A stretch of 64,000 nucleotides of DNA from Marivita sp. (GCF_020055675.1 NZ_JAIPUS010000003.1:62001-126000), one strand, 5' to 3'; positions 1 through 8,400 are shown, counted from the first letter of the stretch. The notes: generated by a model from the letters alone, not told the origin. A program made the numbers and translations.

Positions 1-649
1 GGTTTTCGAGGATCACCACCACAACACGACCGAGCTGATCAGCTTTGATCCCGATACCATCGAACTCTCGGTGACCAGCGAAGGCGATGTCGAGATCGAG
101 GAGAATGTCGGCATCCTCGGCGCGCATCATGGCCCTGCGCCACTGTGGCTCTACCAGATGCCCACCGCGCGCACGCAGGTTGGAGCGGGCACACGCGTGC
201 TGGTGCGTGACATCGTCTCCGCGCCCGGTATCCCCGATTTGCACGCGCTGTCGGCACGGATTTGCGAAACTGTGACCTTTACCCTGGGCGCGTCCGAGCC
301 GAGCTGGTCCGCCGAAGACGCGATTTCGGCTGGAAAGGGGGTGTGTCAGGACCACACGCATATCTTCATTGCTTGCGCACGGGCCATGGGGCTTCCGGCC
401 CGGTATGTCTCGGGGTACCTGATGCTGAACGAGTCCACGGTTCAGGAGGCGATGCACGCTTGGGCCGAGGCCTATGTCGACGGGCTTGGTTGGGTCGGTT
501 TCGACGTATCGAACGGGATCTCCCCGGACACACGTTACGTTCGCGTCGCGACAGGGCTGGACTATTCCGATGCGGCACCGATATCTGGGACCCGAATTGG
601 CGGGTCCGGCGAGGTGCTGGACGTCCGCATCAATGTGGTTCAGCAATAG
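1..649 (+). CDS. Transglutaminase-like cysteine protease family protein (5' end outside window)
   Basis: The reading frame is open from base 2 to the stop at 649, so the gene begins upstream of the window; the tracked GTG at 71 is internal. The sequence shows the transglutaminase-like triad in order: Cys in GVCQDHTH, His in MHAWAEAY, and Asp in GFDVSNG. The upstream part is the beta-strand-rich N-terminal region typical of bacterial transglutaminase proteins. The stop lies 9 bases before an Anbu-type proteasome homologue. This matches the known cluster of ATP-grasp, alpha-E, transglutaminase and Anbu genes, whose first two members would lie to the left. Family members are predicted amidases or peptide-modifying enzymes with no settled substrate. 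Confidence 0.9.
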   Translation, partial: VFEDHHHNTTELISFDPDTIELSVTSEGDVEIEENVGILGAHHGPAPLWLYQMPTARTQVGAGTRVLVRDIVSAPGIPDLHALSARICETVTFTLGASEPSWSAEDAISAGKGVCQDHTHIFIACARAMGLPARYVSGYLMLNESTVQEAMHAWAEAYVDGLGWVGFDVSNGISPDTRYVRVATGLDYSDAAPISGTRIGGSGEVLDVRINVVQQ

Positions 650-658
650 GAATACCGC

Positions 659-1399
659 GTGACATATTGCGTTGGAATGATGCTGCGCAGCGGCCTGGTC
701 TTCATGTCCGACACACGGACCAACGCCGGTCTGGACAATATCTCGACCTTCAAGAAGATGACGATCTGGGAGGACCCCGGTGAGCGCGTCCTGACGCTGA
801 TGTCGGCGGGCAATCTGGCCACCACCCAAGCGGTTGTCAGCCTGCTGGAAGAGCGCAGCAAACAGCCCGAGGACCGCGAGCCGTCACTGATGAAGGCACC
901 GTCGATGTTCCAGGCGGCCTGCATGGTGGGAGACACGCTGCGCGAGGTGATCCAGGATCTTGCCAAGGGCGGCCAGCGCGCTGACAGCAACTTTGACGCG
1001 ACCCTGATCCTGGGTGGTCAGATCGGGGACAGCCCGCCGCGTCTCTTTCTGATCTACCCGGCCGGCAATTTCATCGAGGCCGGCACGGATACGCCTTTCT
1101 TCCAGATCGGGGAGATCAAATATGGCCGCCCGATCCTGGTGCGGGCCTATGATCCGGATCTGACATTCGCCAATGCGCTCAAGCTCTTGCTGGTCAGTTT
1201 TGATTCGACCCTCAAGGCCAATCTTTCGGTCGGCGCGCCTTTGGATTATTTCTGCTACCGGACGGACAGTTTGAAGGTCGACACAGTCGGCCGTGTCGAA
1301 CCGGACAACCCGGAATTCCAGGCAATCTCGACCCAATGGGGCAACGCGCTCAAGCAAGCCCTCGACACGTTGCCGGACGTGACCCTTACCAGTAACTAA
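659..1399 (+). CDS. Anbu-type proteasome-like Ntn peptidase
   Basis: This 246-aa protein starts at GTG 659 with MTYCVGM, which places Thr2 as the N-terminal nucleophile after Met removal, as in proteasome beta-subunits. MSDTRTNAGLDN follows, and SAGNLATTQ resembles the buried beta-sandwich of the Ntn fold. Anbu (ancestral beta subunit, also called BPH) is a self-assembling proteasome homologue found in proteobacteria and cyanobacteria. It usually sits beside transglutaminase, alpha-E and ATP-grasp genes, and the transglutaminase is directly upstream here with a 9-base gap, indicating one operon. Its physiological substrate is not established. The GTG start is preferred because it exposes Thr2. 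Confidence 0.9.
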   Translation: MTYCVGMMLRSGLVFMSDTRTNAGLDNISTFKKMTIWEDPGERVLTLMSAGNLATTQAVVSLLEERSKQPEDREPSLMKAPSMFQAACMVGDTLREVIQDLAKGGQRADSNFDATLILGGQIGDSPPRLFLIYPAGNFIEAGTDTPFFQIGEIKYGRPILVRAYDPDLTFANALKLLLVSFDSTLKANLSVGAPLDYFCYRTDSLKVDTVGRVEPDNPEFQAISTQWGNALKQALDTLPDVTLTSN

Positions 1400-1423
1400 T
1401 CCCTTGCGTCGGAAGGAACCATC

Positions 1424-2377
1424 ATGACGACACATCCTGTAATCTGCGTTGGCGGCGAAAACCTTATCGACCATGTGACCCGCGATGGCGCGCAATCGGC
1501 TTTGGCCGGCGGGTCCCCGTTCAACGTGGCGATGGCGCTGGGCCGGCAGCAGGCGGATGTGCGCTATGTCACCCCGATTTCGACCGATTCCTGGGGCGAT
1601 CATTTGGCAGACACGCTGAAGTCTTCGAATGTCACGCTCAGCGGCGGGCGCAGCGATGCCCCGACAACCATCGCACGGGTGACGGTGCGCGATGGCATCC
1701 CGGACTATCGGTTCGAACGCGATGGAACCGCCGAACGCACTGTCACGCCGGCATTCTTGCAAGAGGTGATCCCGGCGGACACGGCGGCGCTGCACACGGG
1801 GTCGCTTGCCCTGACGATGGGGGCGGATGCCGAGGCGTGGGAGACAACCTGCGCAGCAGCGTTCGATAGCGGAACGCTCGTGTCATTGGACCCGAATGTG
1901 CGGATATCCGTGGTCGCCGATGTCGAAAGCTACCGCGCCCGGATCGGTCGGATGTTGGAAAAGACCAATCTTCTCAAACTGAGCGATGAAGATCTCGGTG
2001 ATTTGTATCCCGACATGACGCAGCAGGGGGCGCTCGATCTGCTGCGCAAGACAACCGCGGCGAACCTCGTCGTGATGACGAAAGGACCGGATGGTGCCGA
2101 AGCCTGGTGCGGCGACATCCATGTCAAGGCGCCCGCACCACGTGTGCCCGGACTTGTCGATACCGTTGGCGCGGGGGACACGTTCATGGCCACGCTGTTG
2201 GCGGGTCTCGCGCGGATCGGGGCACTGTCGCAAGACGGGGTGGGCACATTGACCCAGGCCCAGGTCGCGGATCTTGTCGGTCGCGCCGGACGGGCCGCCG
2301 CGATCAATTGCAGCCGCGCCGGATGCAACCCGCCGACATTGGACGAACTGGAGTGCGCCCTGTCGGACGCGGGGTGA
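1424..2377 (+). CDS. PfkB-family carbohydrate kinase (fructokinase-like)
   Basis: A 317-aa ribokinase/PfkB-fold kinase that transfers phosphate from ATP to a sugar in the cytoplasm. Visible signatures are the N-terminal GGSPFNVAMALGR substrate and dimer region, a central LDPNVR, the MTKGPDGA segment, and the C-terminal anion-hole/catalytic-base motif VDTVGAGDTFMA. The length is typical. It starts at ATG 1424 after the ribosome-binding site GGAAGG. It is 24 bases downstream of the Anbu gene and may be co-transcribed, although a functional link is unclear. Fructose is the usual substrate of the closest described group, but specificity cannot be read from the sequence. It converges on the next minus-strand gene with a 24-base gap. 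Confidence 0.9.
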   Translation: MTTHPVICVGGENLIDHVTRDGAQSALAGGSPFNVAMALGRQQADVRYVTPISTDSWGDHLADTLKSSNVTLSGGRSDAPTTIARVTVRDGIPDYRFERDGTAERTVTPAFLQEVIPADTAALHTGSLALTMGADAEAWETTCAAAFDSGTLVSLDPNVRISVVADVESYRARIGRMLEKTNLLKLSDEDLGDLYPDMTQQGALDLLRKTTAANLVVMTKGPDGAEAWCGDIHVKAPAPRVPGLVDTVGAGDTFMATLLAGLARIGALSQDGVGTLTQAQVADLVGRAGRAAAINCSRAGCNPPTLDELECALSDAG

Positions 2378-2401
2378 TCCTTGGTCCCGGGGGGCGCGGC
2401 G

Positions 2402-2704
2402 CTATAGTGACAACCGCCGTTCCCGTGCGCCGCCGCGCCGCCGTGGTTTCGGCAGGGCAAGATCGAGCGGCTGCATCGGTGCATCCAGCGACTGTTTCAA
2501 CAACGCACGAAACTCTGCAACCGCAGGATCGGTCGCCTCGAACGGGGCCGCCGCCATATAGGCGCAGGTCGCCTCGGTCAGGTAACAGGCATCGCCAGGC
2601 AGCCCGTCAAGCCATTGCATGTAGCCAAGCTGGCCGATCTCGCGCGCCCGCTCTGGCGTGGTTGGATTGACCTGCAACTGGGTCAAGGTTCGTTCGATAG
2701 ACAT
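2402..2704 (-). CDS. Uncharacterised 100-aa protein downstream of a cobalamin riboswitch
   Basis: I do not recognise this family. The start is taken at the ATG at 2704 (MSIERTL) because GGAGGG lies about 7 bases upstream; the tracked ORF adds 12 unlikely residues. The protein is soluble-looking. It has a mostly helical N-terminal two-thirds (ERAREIGQLGYMQWLD, DPAVAEFRALLKQSL) and a basic tail with KPRRRGGARERR. It has no signal peptide or membrane segment, and only two cysteines, neither in a metal motif. Its only notable context is the cobalamin riboswitch about 115 bases upstream on the same strand. That suggests repression when B12 is abundant, so a role in cobalamin uptake, remodelling or a B12-independent substitute is inferred from context only. 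Confidence 0.7.
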   Translation of the reverse strand: MSIERTLTQLQVNPTTPERAREIGQLGYMQWLDGLPGDACYLTEATCAYMAAAPFEATDPAVAEFRALLKQSLDAPMQPLDLALPKPRRRGGARERRLSL

Positions 2705-2817
2705 GACAGCACCCTCCGCACAAGGGCGAATGGCACACAAGAGAGACGGAGCCTGGGCGCCCGACGCGCCGCGCGGATCGTCCTCCGGTGCACCCCGCCC
2801 GGGTTCAGTTCTTTCAT
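2683..2817 (-). CDS. Possible 44-codon leader ORF directly after the riboswitch
   Basis: The ATG at 2817 lies 3 bases after the B12 box, and the GGAG inside that box would be its Shine-Dalgarno. The frame (MKELNPGG...) runs 44 codons and overlaps the start of the 100-aa gene by 22 bases. The composition is Arg-rich and not clearly protein-like, so it could be a leader peptide that couples riboswitch-controlled translation to the downstream gene, or simply non-coding. No homologue is recognised. Confidence 0.3.
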   Translation of the reverse strand: MKELNPGGVHRRTIRAARRAPRLRLSCVPFALVRRVLSCLSNEP

Positions 2818-2820
2818 GAT

Positions 2821-2980
2821 GGCAGGTCTCCTGACTCGCGGGTCGTCATGCCTGTCGCACCTTCCCAGGCTCTTGGCCCAGTGGTTTTGCGCGATGCACT
2901 TGCCGCTCACAGTTGCGGGGGCAGTCACGGATTTTCACCGTATTCCCTTTTGGGCCGACACGCGGTGCCAGCCACCATCG
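2821..2980 (-). promoter_or_regulatory. Cobalamin (adenosylcobalamin) riboswitch
   Basis: Read on the minus strand, the region has the full series of conserved cobalamin riboswitch blocks in order: a GGTGGCTGGCACC entry, AAAAGGGAATACGGTG, AAATCCGTGACTG, CCCCGCAACTGTGAGCGG, AACCACTGG, CTGGGAAGG, and finally the B12 box AGTCAGGAGACCTGCC. The B12 box contains GGAG just ahead of an ATG, so ligand binding would hide a ribosome-binding site. Established knowledge is that these elements switch off B12 synthesis, transport or B12-independent isozyme genes when the cofactor is plentiful. The regulated gene here is an unrecognised small protein. Confidence 0.96.
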
Positions 2981-3244
2981 CCAACAGTCTTCCAGAAGAG
3001 CCGCCACGGCGCAAACCGAATATCGGGATATGTACAATTCGACGCATCCCGGGTCCGCGAAAGACCTTATTAAAGGTTTGGCACGAAAACTGGGCGGGAG
3101 AAAGGCGGAAGCGCCTTATTCAAACCAATACCAAGGAGAGGTGTCCGGATGCCCGCACTGCTGTCAATACTCCAGCTCTTTCGCTACCTGATTGGCTTGC
3201 GCGGGGCCGCCCGACCGGGCCGGGCCGCCCCGCGTGATCACGTG
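2981..3244. other. Intergenic region between the riboswitch and the DUF4214 protein gene
   Basis: This stretch must hold the promoter of the minus-strand riboswitch transcript and the 3' end of the large minus-strand gene. A GC-rich imperfect hairpin with CGCGGGGC and GCCCCGCG arms lies around 3207-3236 and could end the large gene's transcript, but no T-run follows it. A plus-strand ATG at 3149 follows AAGGAGAGG, but its frame then runs antisense through the large gene and I do not accept it as a gene. Confidence 0.5.
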
Positions 3245-6200
3245 TTACACCAGCGGCGTGTCCGCGATCCCGACAAGCTGCATCAGGAACCCGTCATCTG
3301 CCCCGGACAGGATATCGGCATAAACTGCATCAGTCTGATCGAACCCGGCCTGCGTGCTGGTCGCCGAGCCATCGAACCCCTGCATGAGCAGGGCCGCGTC
3401 CTCCACGTCGGACATACCGCGCGTGATGGCAAAATGGCCGCCCAGCAAGACCTTGTTGGCAAGATACGCCGCATCCACCGCACCGCCGGTATCTGCCTTG
3501 GCGCCCGATATGACAGACTGGATGAAGGTTGGCGGCGTGACGGGGCCAGCACCTTCCAATTGGTCGAGCCAATACGCCATCCCGACGGCATCCGGCGCGC
3601 GGCCCAGTACGTTCTGGTAGACCGTTTGCACAAATTCCGGCAAATCCTCCAAATCGCCGTAGAGCGCACGGGTTTCCGGCTGGTCAAAGAAATGCCCGGC
3701 GATTTCAGTCAGGCTCATTCCGCCGGCCATCTGGTCGCCCCAATAGAACAGGCCAATGGCATCGGGGGCCCTGTTGAAATACGCAATATAAAGCTCGGTC
3801 AGCGCCGCCATCGACGCGGCGTCCAGATCGGCCATGCCATCGAACAGTTCGATCGGCATTCCGCTGTCGCCGAACGGGGCGATTTCCTGCCCGAAATCCA
3901 GGGTGTCGACATCGCGAAGGGTCATATTGGAATCGGTGGCCCTGTGTTCCACCCGGATGATGTCGTCCTCGAAACGAACAGTGTATCCGCTCTGGTGTCC
4001 GTCAAAGACCGCGGTCTGCAGACCTGTGGCCCCATCGATGCTGCCAGATGCATCATCGGACGTGATGCGATCCTCGTCGTTGCCGGGCGTCGCGATCCGC
4101 TGATTGTCGGCGCCACTGTCTGAGCTTGGGTCAGCCTGATCCTGGTACGGATTGACAATCGGGTTCGGCAAGGGCCCCTGAGTGCGATCCTCGATCCATT
4201 CGACGATCGCGTCGAGATTTGCAGCAATCGCAGGATGCACGCTGTCGGGAAGTGACAAGTCCCGGGGCGGCGTTTCACCAAAGACGGTTGCATAATGCAG
4301 CATCGACGCCAGGAAGTAGAGCGTGGGAGTGCCATGCGGTGCATCGTCGATATACAAATCAGTCGGTCCAAGCCCTGTCAGGCCAAGAGACGGATCGTCG
4401 AGCATGGCCGCAACCTCTGGGCCGACGCTGATATGGCGGACATCCAGATCAGGGCGGGCGCTTCGAATTTCCTCGGTCAGCGACACCCACCAATCATGCC
4501 ACTCGCCCATCATGTAGGATTCCCAGGCGGCGACCTCTGCTGCGCTGGGCGGGAAAGAGGAGATGAAACCCGCCAGGTGCGGCCAGGTTTCGTAGATATT
4601 GATCGCGGCGCCGGGCGCGCGGCTTTCGGCCCATTCGATGATCCGGAGCGCCGACTCCACTGGCGATGTGCTCGGATCGATCCAGTAGGGGGTGTCGGGT
4701 GATTGACCCTGAACGAAGTTCACCGCGGAAATCGTGATCTGGTTGAACTCTGCATCGGCAAAGCTCTGGCCGGTATCGGGGTCCCAGGCCTCGCGGACCG
4801 TGGGCAGGGTGATATGCGGATCGGGGGGAAGATCGTCATGCAGTGTCAGCATGCCCGTTTGCAGTGCGGTGGCATATGAATGGCCCGCCGACTCCGCCAT
4901 TTTCGTCACCCAATGTGCAACAGAAAGCTCCGGGTTGCCCACCGCCCAGACATAATGGCTGTTGCCGAACACATATTCGCGCACGTCGTCCGATGGGGCG
5001 GGCGGGTTCGGGTTCGGGGCCAGATCGGGAACGGGATCAGGATCGGCGTCTGTCTGCGGTACCGGGTCAGGCTCGGCGACCGGCGTTTGATCGGGCGCGG
5101 GATCGAAATCCGCATCGGGTATGGGCGCGGGACCAAAGTCGACCGGCTGGGATGCCCAGGTGCCGTCTTTCATGTGGTCCGGGGCAGGGTGGTCGCGCAT
5201 GAAATCGACCACGGCATCGTGCCGCGGCGTGGAGTCGTCAAGATGGCGCAGCAATCCCCAGCTGCCCCATTTCGTTGGCTCCGAGACATCGACGAAGGCG
5301 TTGAAGAGCGTCCCGCCTGCGGCTTCCCAGCCGTCGAGCAACTCGGCATAAAGCTCGCCCATGCCATCCGAAAAATTCAGGTGGATGAAGAAATCGGTCA
5401 GGCGGTCATTGTCCACCCAGGCGCCAACACCCGCCACATGCGTGCCGCCTTCGTACATGACAAGGTCCAGCCCACGGGAATCGGCCACCGATTTGTGATA
5501 GCGGAACATCTCGAACAGGCCTTGCAACGAATCGTCTGAATTGCCGGAGATCGATCCGTCCCGCAATTCGCGCATGGCCATATCGACCGCCAGATCATAG
5601 CGATGTTCGGCGATATAAGCATCCGCCGCCGCACCGTTCAGGCCTCGTGCCGCGGCGTCCTGCCGGGCTTGCGTTTCGCTTTCAGAGATCCAGTCAAGGA
5701 CCATGTTGGCCTTGGCATCCGTGCCTAGGCTGTTGCCGAAATACCCGGTGATCGCATAGGTGTCGAAGGATTGATACGGTGCGGCGTTTGCTCCGCTCAG
5801 GGCCTGCCAGGCCGGGGCGTCCAACATCGAGTTCTCCAGCCCCGGCCAATAGGTGTGCGTCGCCAGAACCTTGACCAAGTGATCTTCGGCACCGGCGTAG
5901 ACGTCGTCGAGAACGCGTGCCATTTCCGCAGAGCGCGCCCCGTATTCCTGCATCCAGCCATCCCCGAGGTCCTGCCCGAACCGGGCGCGGGCCGCGTCGG
6001 CCGAATCCGTCGCCTGGTCGAACATCCAGTTCCAGACCTCGTTCGAAAACTCGTAATGCGCGCGCAAATCGGGGTTGAGGGCGTCGCGCACATAGCTTGC
6101 GAACTCGCGGATATAGGCCTCGTCCGCGTGAAACGGCATATTGAACCAGGGCTCTGTCCCGGTTGCGTTGGCCAGCGCGACCATCACCGACAAAGGCACA

Positions 6201-6850
6201 CCGGAATTGTAGGTGTAATCGTTCTGCTGCGGCTGTTCCGACCAGTTTCGGATGGTTGAATTGTTGGTTTCTTGCCAATCCATGAAACGCAGCGCATGGG
6301 ACTCGGCGATGACGTCCAGCCAAAGCGGATTGAACATCTGTCCCGCCTCGTAGGCCGGGATGTGCTCTTGCTTTACCACCTCGATATTGCGCAGGTAATC
6401 CCCGGTGTTCTGCGGATCGGTCGACCGGATCGCAATCACCACCATGCCGTTTCCGGTCGGTTGATGATCGAACCAGATCTCGCCATCGGTTCGGGATACG
6501 ATTTCGGCACCGGAGACGCCGATGTCGCCCGCGCCGTCATAGCTCAGCCGGTAAAGCCCGGCGGTCGAGCTGGCAGCGGCCGGCATCTCGGTGAGGATGA
6601 GGGTCTGGACCTGCTCAATATCGTCGGGAATTCGGGTCAGCCAGCCATTTTCATCCAGTAGCCCCATCGCCTCGAAATCCGCCTCGCGATAGGCGCCCCA
6701 TTGTCCATCTGCATTTCCCGACCAGGGACGGGCGGTTTTGAAGACATCGAGGAACGGCTGCTGTACGCTCCAATCAACGATCCCCCGAAGTCCAATGGCC
6801 ATCGCTGCCGCAGAAGTTTGCGTTCCGAAAACGTCGGTCAAGGGTTCCAT
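3245..6850 (-). CDS. Multi-domain exported protein: clan-A glycosidase-like, SGNH-like and DUF4214 modules
   Basis: This protein is 1,201 aa when started at ATG 6850, which has GGAG upstream; the tracked ATG at 6865 adds five residues and lacks a good site. In tracked numbering, residues about 160-560 look like a TIM-barrel glycosidase, with an acid/base-type Glu in FSNEVWN (about 276) and a second Glu in VMYEGG (about 472). An Asp/Pro-rich linker spans about 578-628. Residues about 630-890 resemble an SGNH hydrolase, with FGNSHY near the start and DDAPH supplying the Asp-x-x-His near the end. A short beta region (about 920-995) precedes DUF4214-type repeats, FNRAPDAIGLFYW and LGRAPDAVGMAYW. 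There is no Sec signal, and DUF4214 proteins are often type I secreted. Action on an extracellular polysaccharide is inferred, not shown. Confidence 0.88.
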   Translation of the reverse strand: MEPLTDVFGTQTSAAAMAIGLRGIVDWSVQQPFLDVFKTARPWSGNADGQWGAYREADFEAMGLLDENGWLTRIPDDIEQVQTLILTEMPAAASSTAGLYRLSYDGAGDIGVSGAEIVSRTDGEIWFDHQPTGNGMVVIAIRSTDPQNTGDYLRNIEVVKQEHIPAYEAGQMFNPLWLDVIAESHALRFMDWQETNNSTIRNWSEQPQQNDYTYNSGVPLSVMVALANATGTEPWFNMPFHADEAYIREFASYVRDALNPDLRAHYEFSNEVWNWMFDQATDSADAARARFGQDLGDGWMQEYGARSAEMARVLDDVYAGAEDHLVKVLATHTYWPGLENSMLDAPAWQALSGANAAPYQSFDTYAITGYFGNSLGTDAKANMVLDWISESETQARQDAAARGLNGAAADAYIAEHRYDLAVDMAMRELRDGSISGNSDDSLQGLFEMFRYHKSVADSRGLDLVMYEGGTHVAGVGAWVDNDRLTDFFIHLNFSDGMGELYAELLDGWEAAGGTLFNAFVDVSEPTKWGSWGLLRHLDDSTPRHDAVVDFMRDHPAPDHMKDGTWASQPVDFGPAPIPDADFDPAPDQTPVAEPDPVPQTDADPDPVPDLAPNPNPPAPSDDVREYVFGNSHYVWAVGNPELSVAHWVTKMAESAGHSYATALQTGMLTLHDDLPPDPHITLPTVREAWDPDTGQSFADAEFNQITISAVNFVQGQSPDTPYWIDPSTSPVESALRIIEWAESRAPGAAINIYETWPHLAGFISSFPPSAAEVAAWESYMMGEWHDWWVSLTEEIRSARPDLDVRHISVGPEVAAMLDDPSLGLTGLGPTDLYIDDAPHGTPTLYFLASMLHYATVFGETPPRDLSLPDSVHPAIAANLDAIVEWIEDRTQGPLPNPIVNPYQDQADPSSDSGADNQRIATPGNDEDRITSDDASGSIDGATGLQTAVFDGHQSGYTVRFEDDIIRVEHRATDSNMTLRDVDTLDFGQEIAPFGDSGMPIELFDGMADLDAASMAALTELYIAYFNRAPDAIGLFYWGDQMAGGMSLTEIAGHFFDQPETRALYGDLEDLPEFVQTVYQNVLGRAPDAVGMAYWLDQLEGAGPVTPPTFIQSVISGAKADTGGAVDAAYLANKVLLGGHFAITRGMSDVEDAALLMQGFDGSATSTQAGFDQTDAVYADILSGADDGFLMQLVGIADTPLV

Positions 6851-7198
6851 GCCCACTCCACTCATCCAAATCGCCCCCGCTTCGGGTGATGAGGGGTGGG
6901 GTGTGAACGAGAGCTTAAAGGTCGATTTTGACTAAAACCGTGCCGTCGCCATCAGCCGTGAAAGCGGCGGATCGCCAGGGAAAATCATGTGGAGTGACAT
7001 GGGTTTGACCGTATCTGCCACCAGCCAGGGCATGCGGCAGATATCCGGTTCGAAAATAGTGAAACTTCGTATTAAAAATTAATGCTGCCTGCGGGGCCGT
7101 ATTGGCCAACAGGGTAAGCCCGGAACCAGCGCTGGGTCAGATTAGACAGGGACTTCAACGCTGGTCTGGGCCGGTCCGATCGACGTGGTGAACCCGTT
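6851..7198. other. Intergenic region upstream of the DUF4214 protein gene
   Basis: About 350 bases without a supported gene. It contains an AT-rich patch around 7066-7083 that includes the palindrome ATTAAAAATTAAT, and an 8-bp inverted repeat TATCTGCC/GGCAGATA (7012-7043). Both lie upstream of the minus-strand glycosidase-like gene and may be its promoter and operator. An inverted CCAGCG/CGCTGG pair about 7121-7167 lies just past the irr stop. The 64-codon ORF at 6915-7109 uses a TTG start and is not convincing. Confidence 0.5.
7012..7043. repeat. 8-bp inverted repeat TATCTGCC...GGCAGATA
   Basis: Perfect 8-base arms are separated by 16 bases. The element sits about 160 bases upstream of the start of the large minus-strand gene and next to an AT-rich patch. 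It could be a regulator binding site or a leader hairpin; its sequence matches no operator that I recognise. Confidence 0.45.
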
Positions 7199-7615
7199 TC
7201 AAGTGCGCCGCAGCTTGATCACCACATTCACGCTTGAAATTTCGGCCCCGTCGGGGGGGCCAGGAATGCGCGCGATTTCGAGTTCATCGGCTGGCGCATC
7301 GGTCAGACGGCCTTCTTCTTCCCAGAAAAAATGGGGGTGATCATGCGTGTTGGTGTCAAAATAGCTCCGGGCCCCGTCGACGGTCACTTCTTGCATCAAG
7401 CCGGCGTCGCAGAAGGCGCGCAACGTATTGTAGACGGTGGCGAGTGAAACCTGCTCACCCGTGTCCTGAACGGCTGCAAAAAGGCTTTCGGCGGTCACAT
7501 GCCGGTTGTTGCCGTCACCAACGAGCAGGGACGCAAGCGCCACGCGTTGGCGCGTCGGACGAACGCCGCCTTCTGCCAGCCAGTCTGTTCCACGTTCGAT
7601 TGCTGCTGAAGACAT
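7199..7615 (-). CDS. irr: Iron response regulator Irr (Fur family)
   Basis: A 138-aa Fur-superfamily transcription factor. The N-terminal winged helix includes GVRPTRQRVALASLL and the recognition region VSLATVYNTLRAF. The His-rich stretch THDHPHFFW is the heme/metal motif diagnostic of Irr rather than Fur. Irr represses or activates iron and heme genes in alphaproteobacteria and is turned over in response to heme. The gene is divergent from fabA across 171 bases, an arrangement that recurs in Rhodobacteraceae. The start at 7615 has AAGGAAA upstream, and a TATATA on that strand may be part of its promoter. The C-terminus is short and matches Irr length. Confidence 0.93.
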   Translation of the reverse strand: MSSAAIERGTDWLAEGGVRPTRQRVALASLLVGDGNNRHVTAESLFAAVQDTGEQVSLATVYNTLRAFCDAGLMQEVTVDGARSYFDTNTHDHPHFFWEEEGRLTDAPADELEIARIPGPPDGAEISSVNVVIKLRRT

Positions 7616-7786
7616 GATTAACCCGTGTTTCCTTCTGTCATATATAGAGGGCGATGGCGCCGGATTTCAAACCATTTTCCTGCAGCACCTTGTCTCAGGT
7701 CGCCGTCATGGCGGGCTTGCGCGCGCGTCAGGCCGGGTGCTAGACGGATCGGAATATTGCAAGATGATACGGGAGCCTTGCCCAAT

Positions 7787-8296
7787 ATGACTGATTATCC
7801 ACGCAGTTTTGACCGTGACGAGCTTTTGAAATGCGCGCGGGGTGAGCTGTTCGGGCCGGGCAATGCACAGCTTCCGGAACCGCCGATGCTGATGATGGAT
7901 CGTATCACCGATATTTCGGCGGATGGCGGGGAACACGGCAAAGGCCATGTCGTGGCCGAGTTCGACATCAAGCCAGACCTATGGTTCTTCGAATGTCATT
8001 TCCCCGGCAATCCGATCATGCCGGGATGTCTGGGGCTTGACGGGCTATGGCAGCTGACCGGTTTCAACCTTGGCTGGCGCGGCTGGCAGGGGCGCGGGTA
8101 TGCGCTGGGTGTCGGCGAGGTCAAGCTGACGGGCATGGTGCGGCCGGATCGCAAGATGCTGACCTATTACGTGGATTTCACCAAGGCGGTGCAGACCCGC
8201 AGGTTGACCATGGGTGTCGCCGACGGCCGGGTCGAGGCGGATGGAGAGACCATCTATCAGGTCAAGGACATGAAGGTCGCGCTGTCGGAAACCTGA
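7787..8296 (+). CDS. fabA: 3-hydroxydecanoyl-ACP dehydratase/isomerase FabA
   Basis: A 169-aa hot-dog fold enzyme that dehydrates 3-hydroxydecanoyl-ACP and isomerises the product to the cis-3 form, the branch point to unsaturated fatty acids. Conserved segments are [19 protein letters not shown], the catalytic-His block [20 protein letters not shown] (the second catalytic residue is the Asp at its end), and GEVKLTGMV. The start is set at ATG 7787 (MTDYPRSF), giving the canonical length; the tracked ORF adds 54 non-homologous residues. It is first in fabA-fabB-fabI and divergent from irr. Confidence 0.97.
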   Translation: MTDYPRSFDRDELLKCARGELFGPGNAQLPEPPMLMMDRITDISADGGEHGKGHVVAEFDIKPDLWFFECHFPGNPIMPGCLGLDGLWQLTGFNLGWRGWQGRGYALGVGEVKLTGMVRPDRKMLTYYVDFTKAVQTRRLTMGVADGRVEADGETIYQVKDMKVALSET

Positions 8297-8400
8297 TATG
8301 TCGCGGCAGTGCGCAGTTCGCAGCGCGGTCGGCATTTGAAGTGCTTGCCCATGCGCCCCACCTTGCCTACACACGCCTGCAACAATTGTAAGGAGCCGTG

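Noticed and set aside
3149-4123. 324-codon plus-strand ORF with AAGGAGAGG ahead of its ATG
   Set aside because: After the first ~30 codons it is antisense to the large DUF4214 protein gene and its translation is His/Arg/Gly-rich shadow sequence. Only a very short peptide could be real and there is no support for it.
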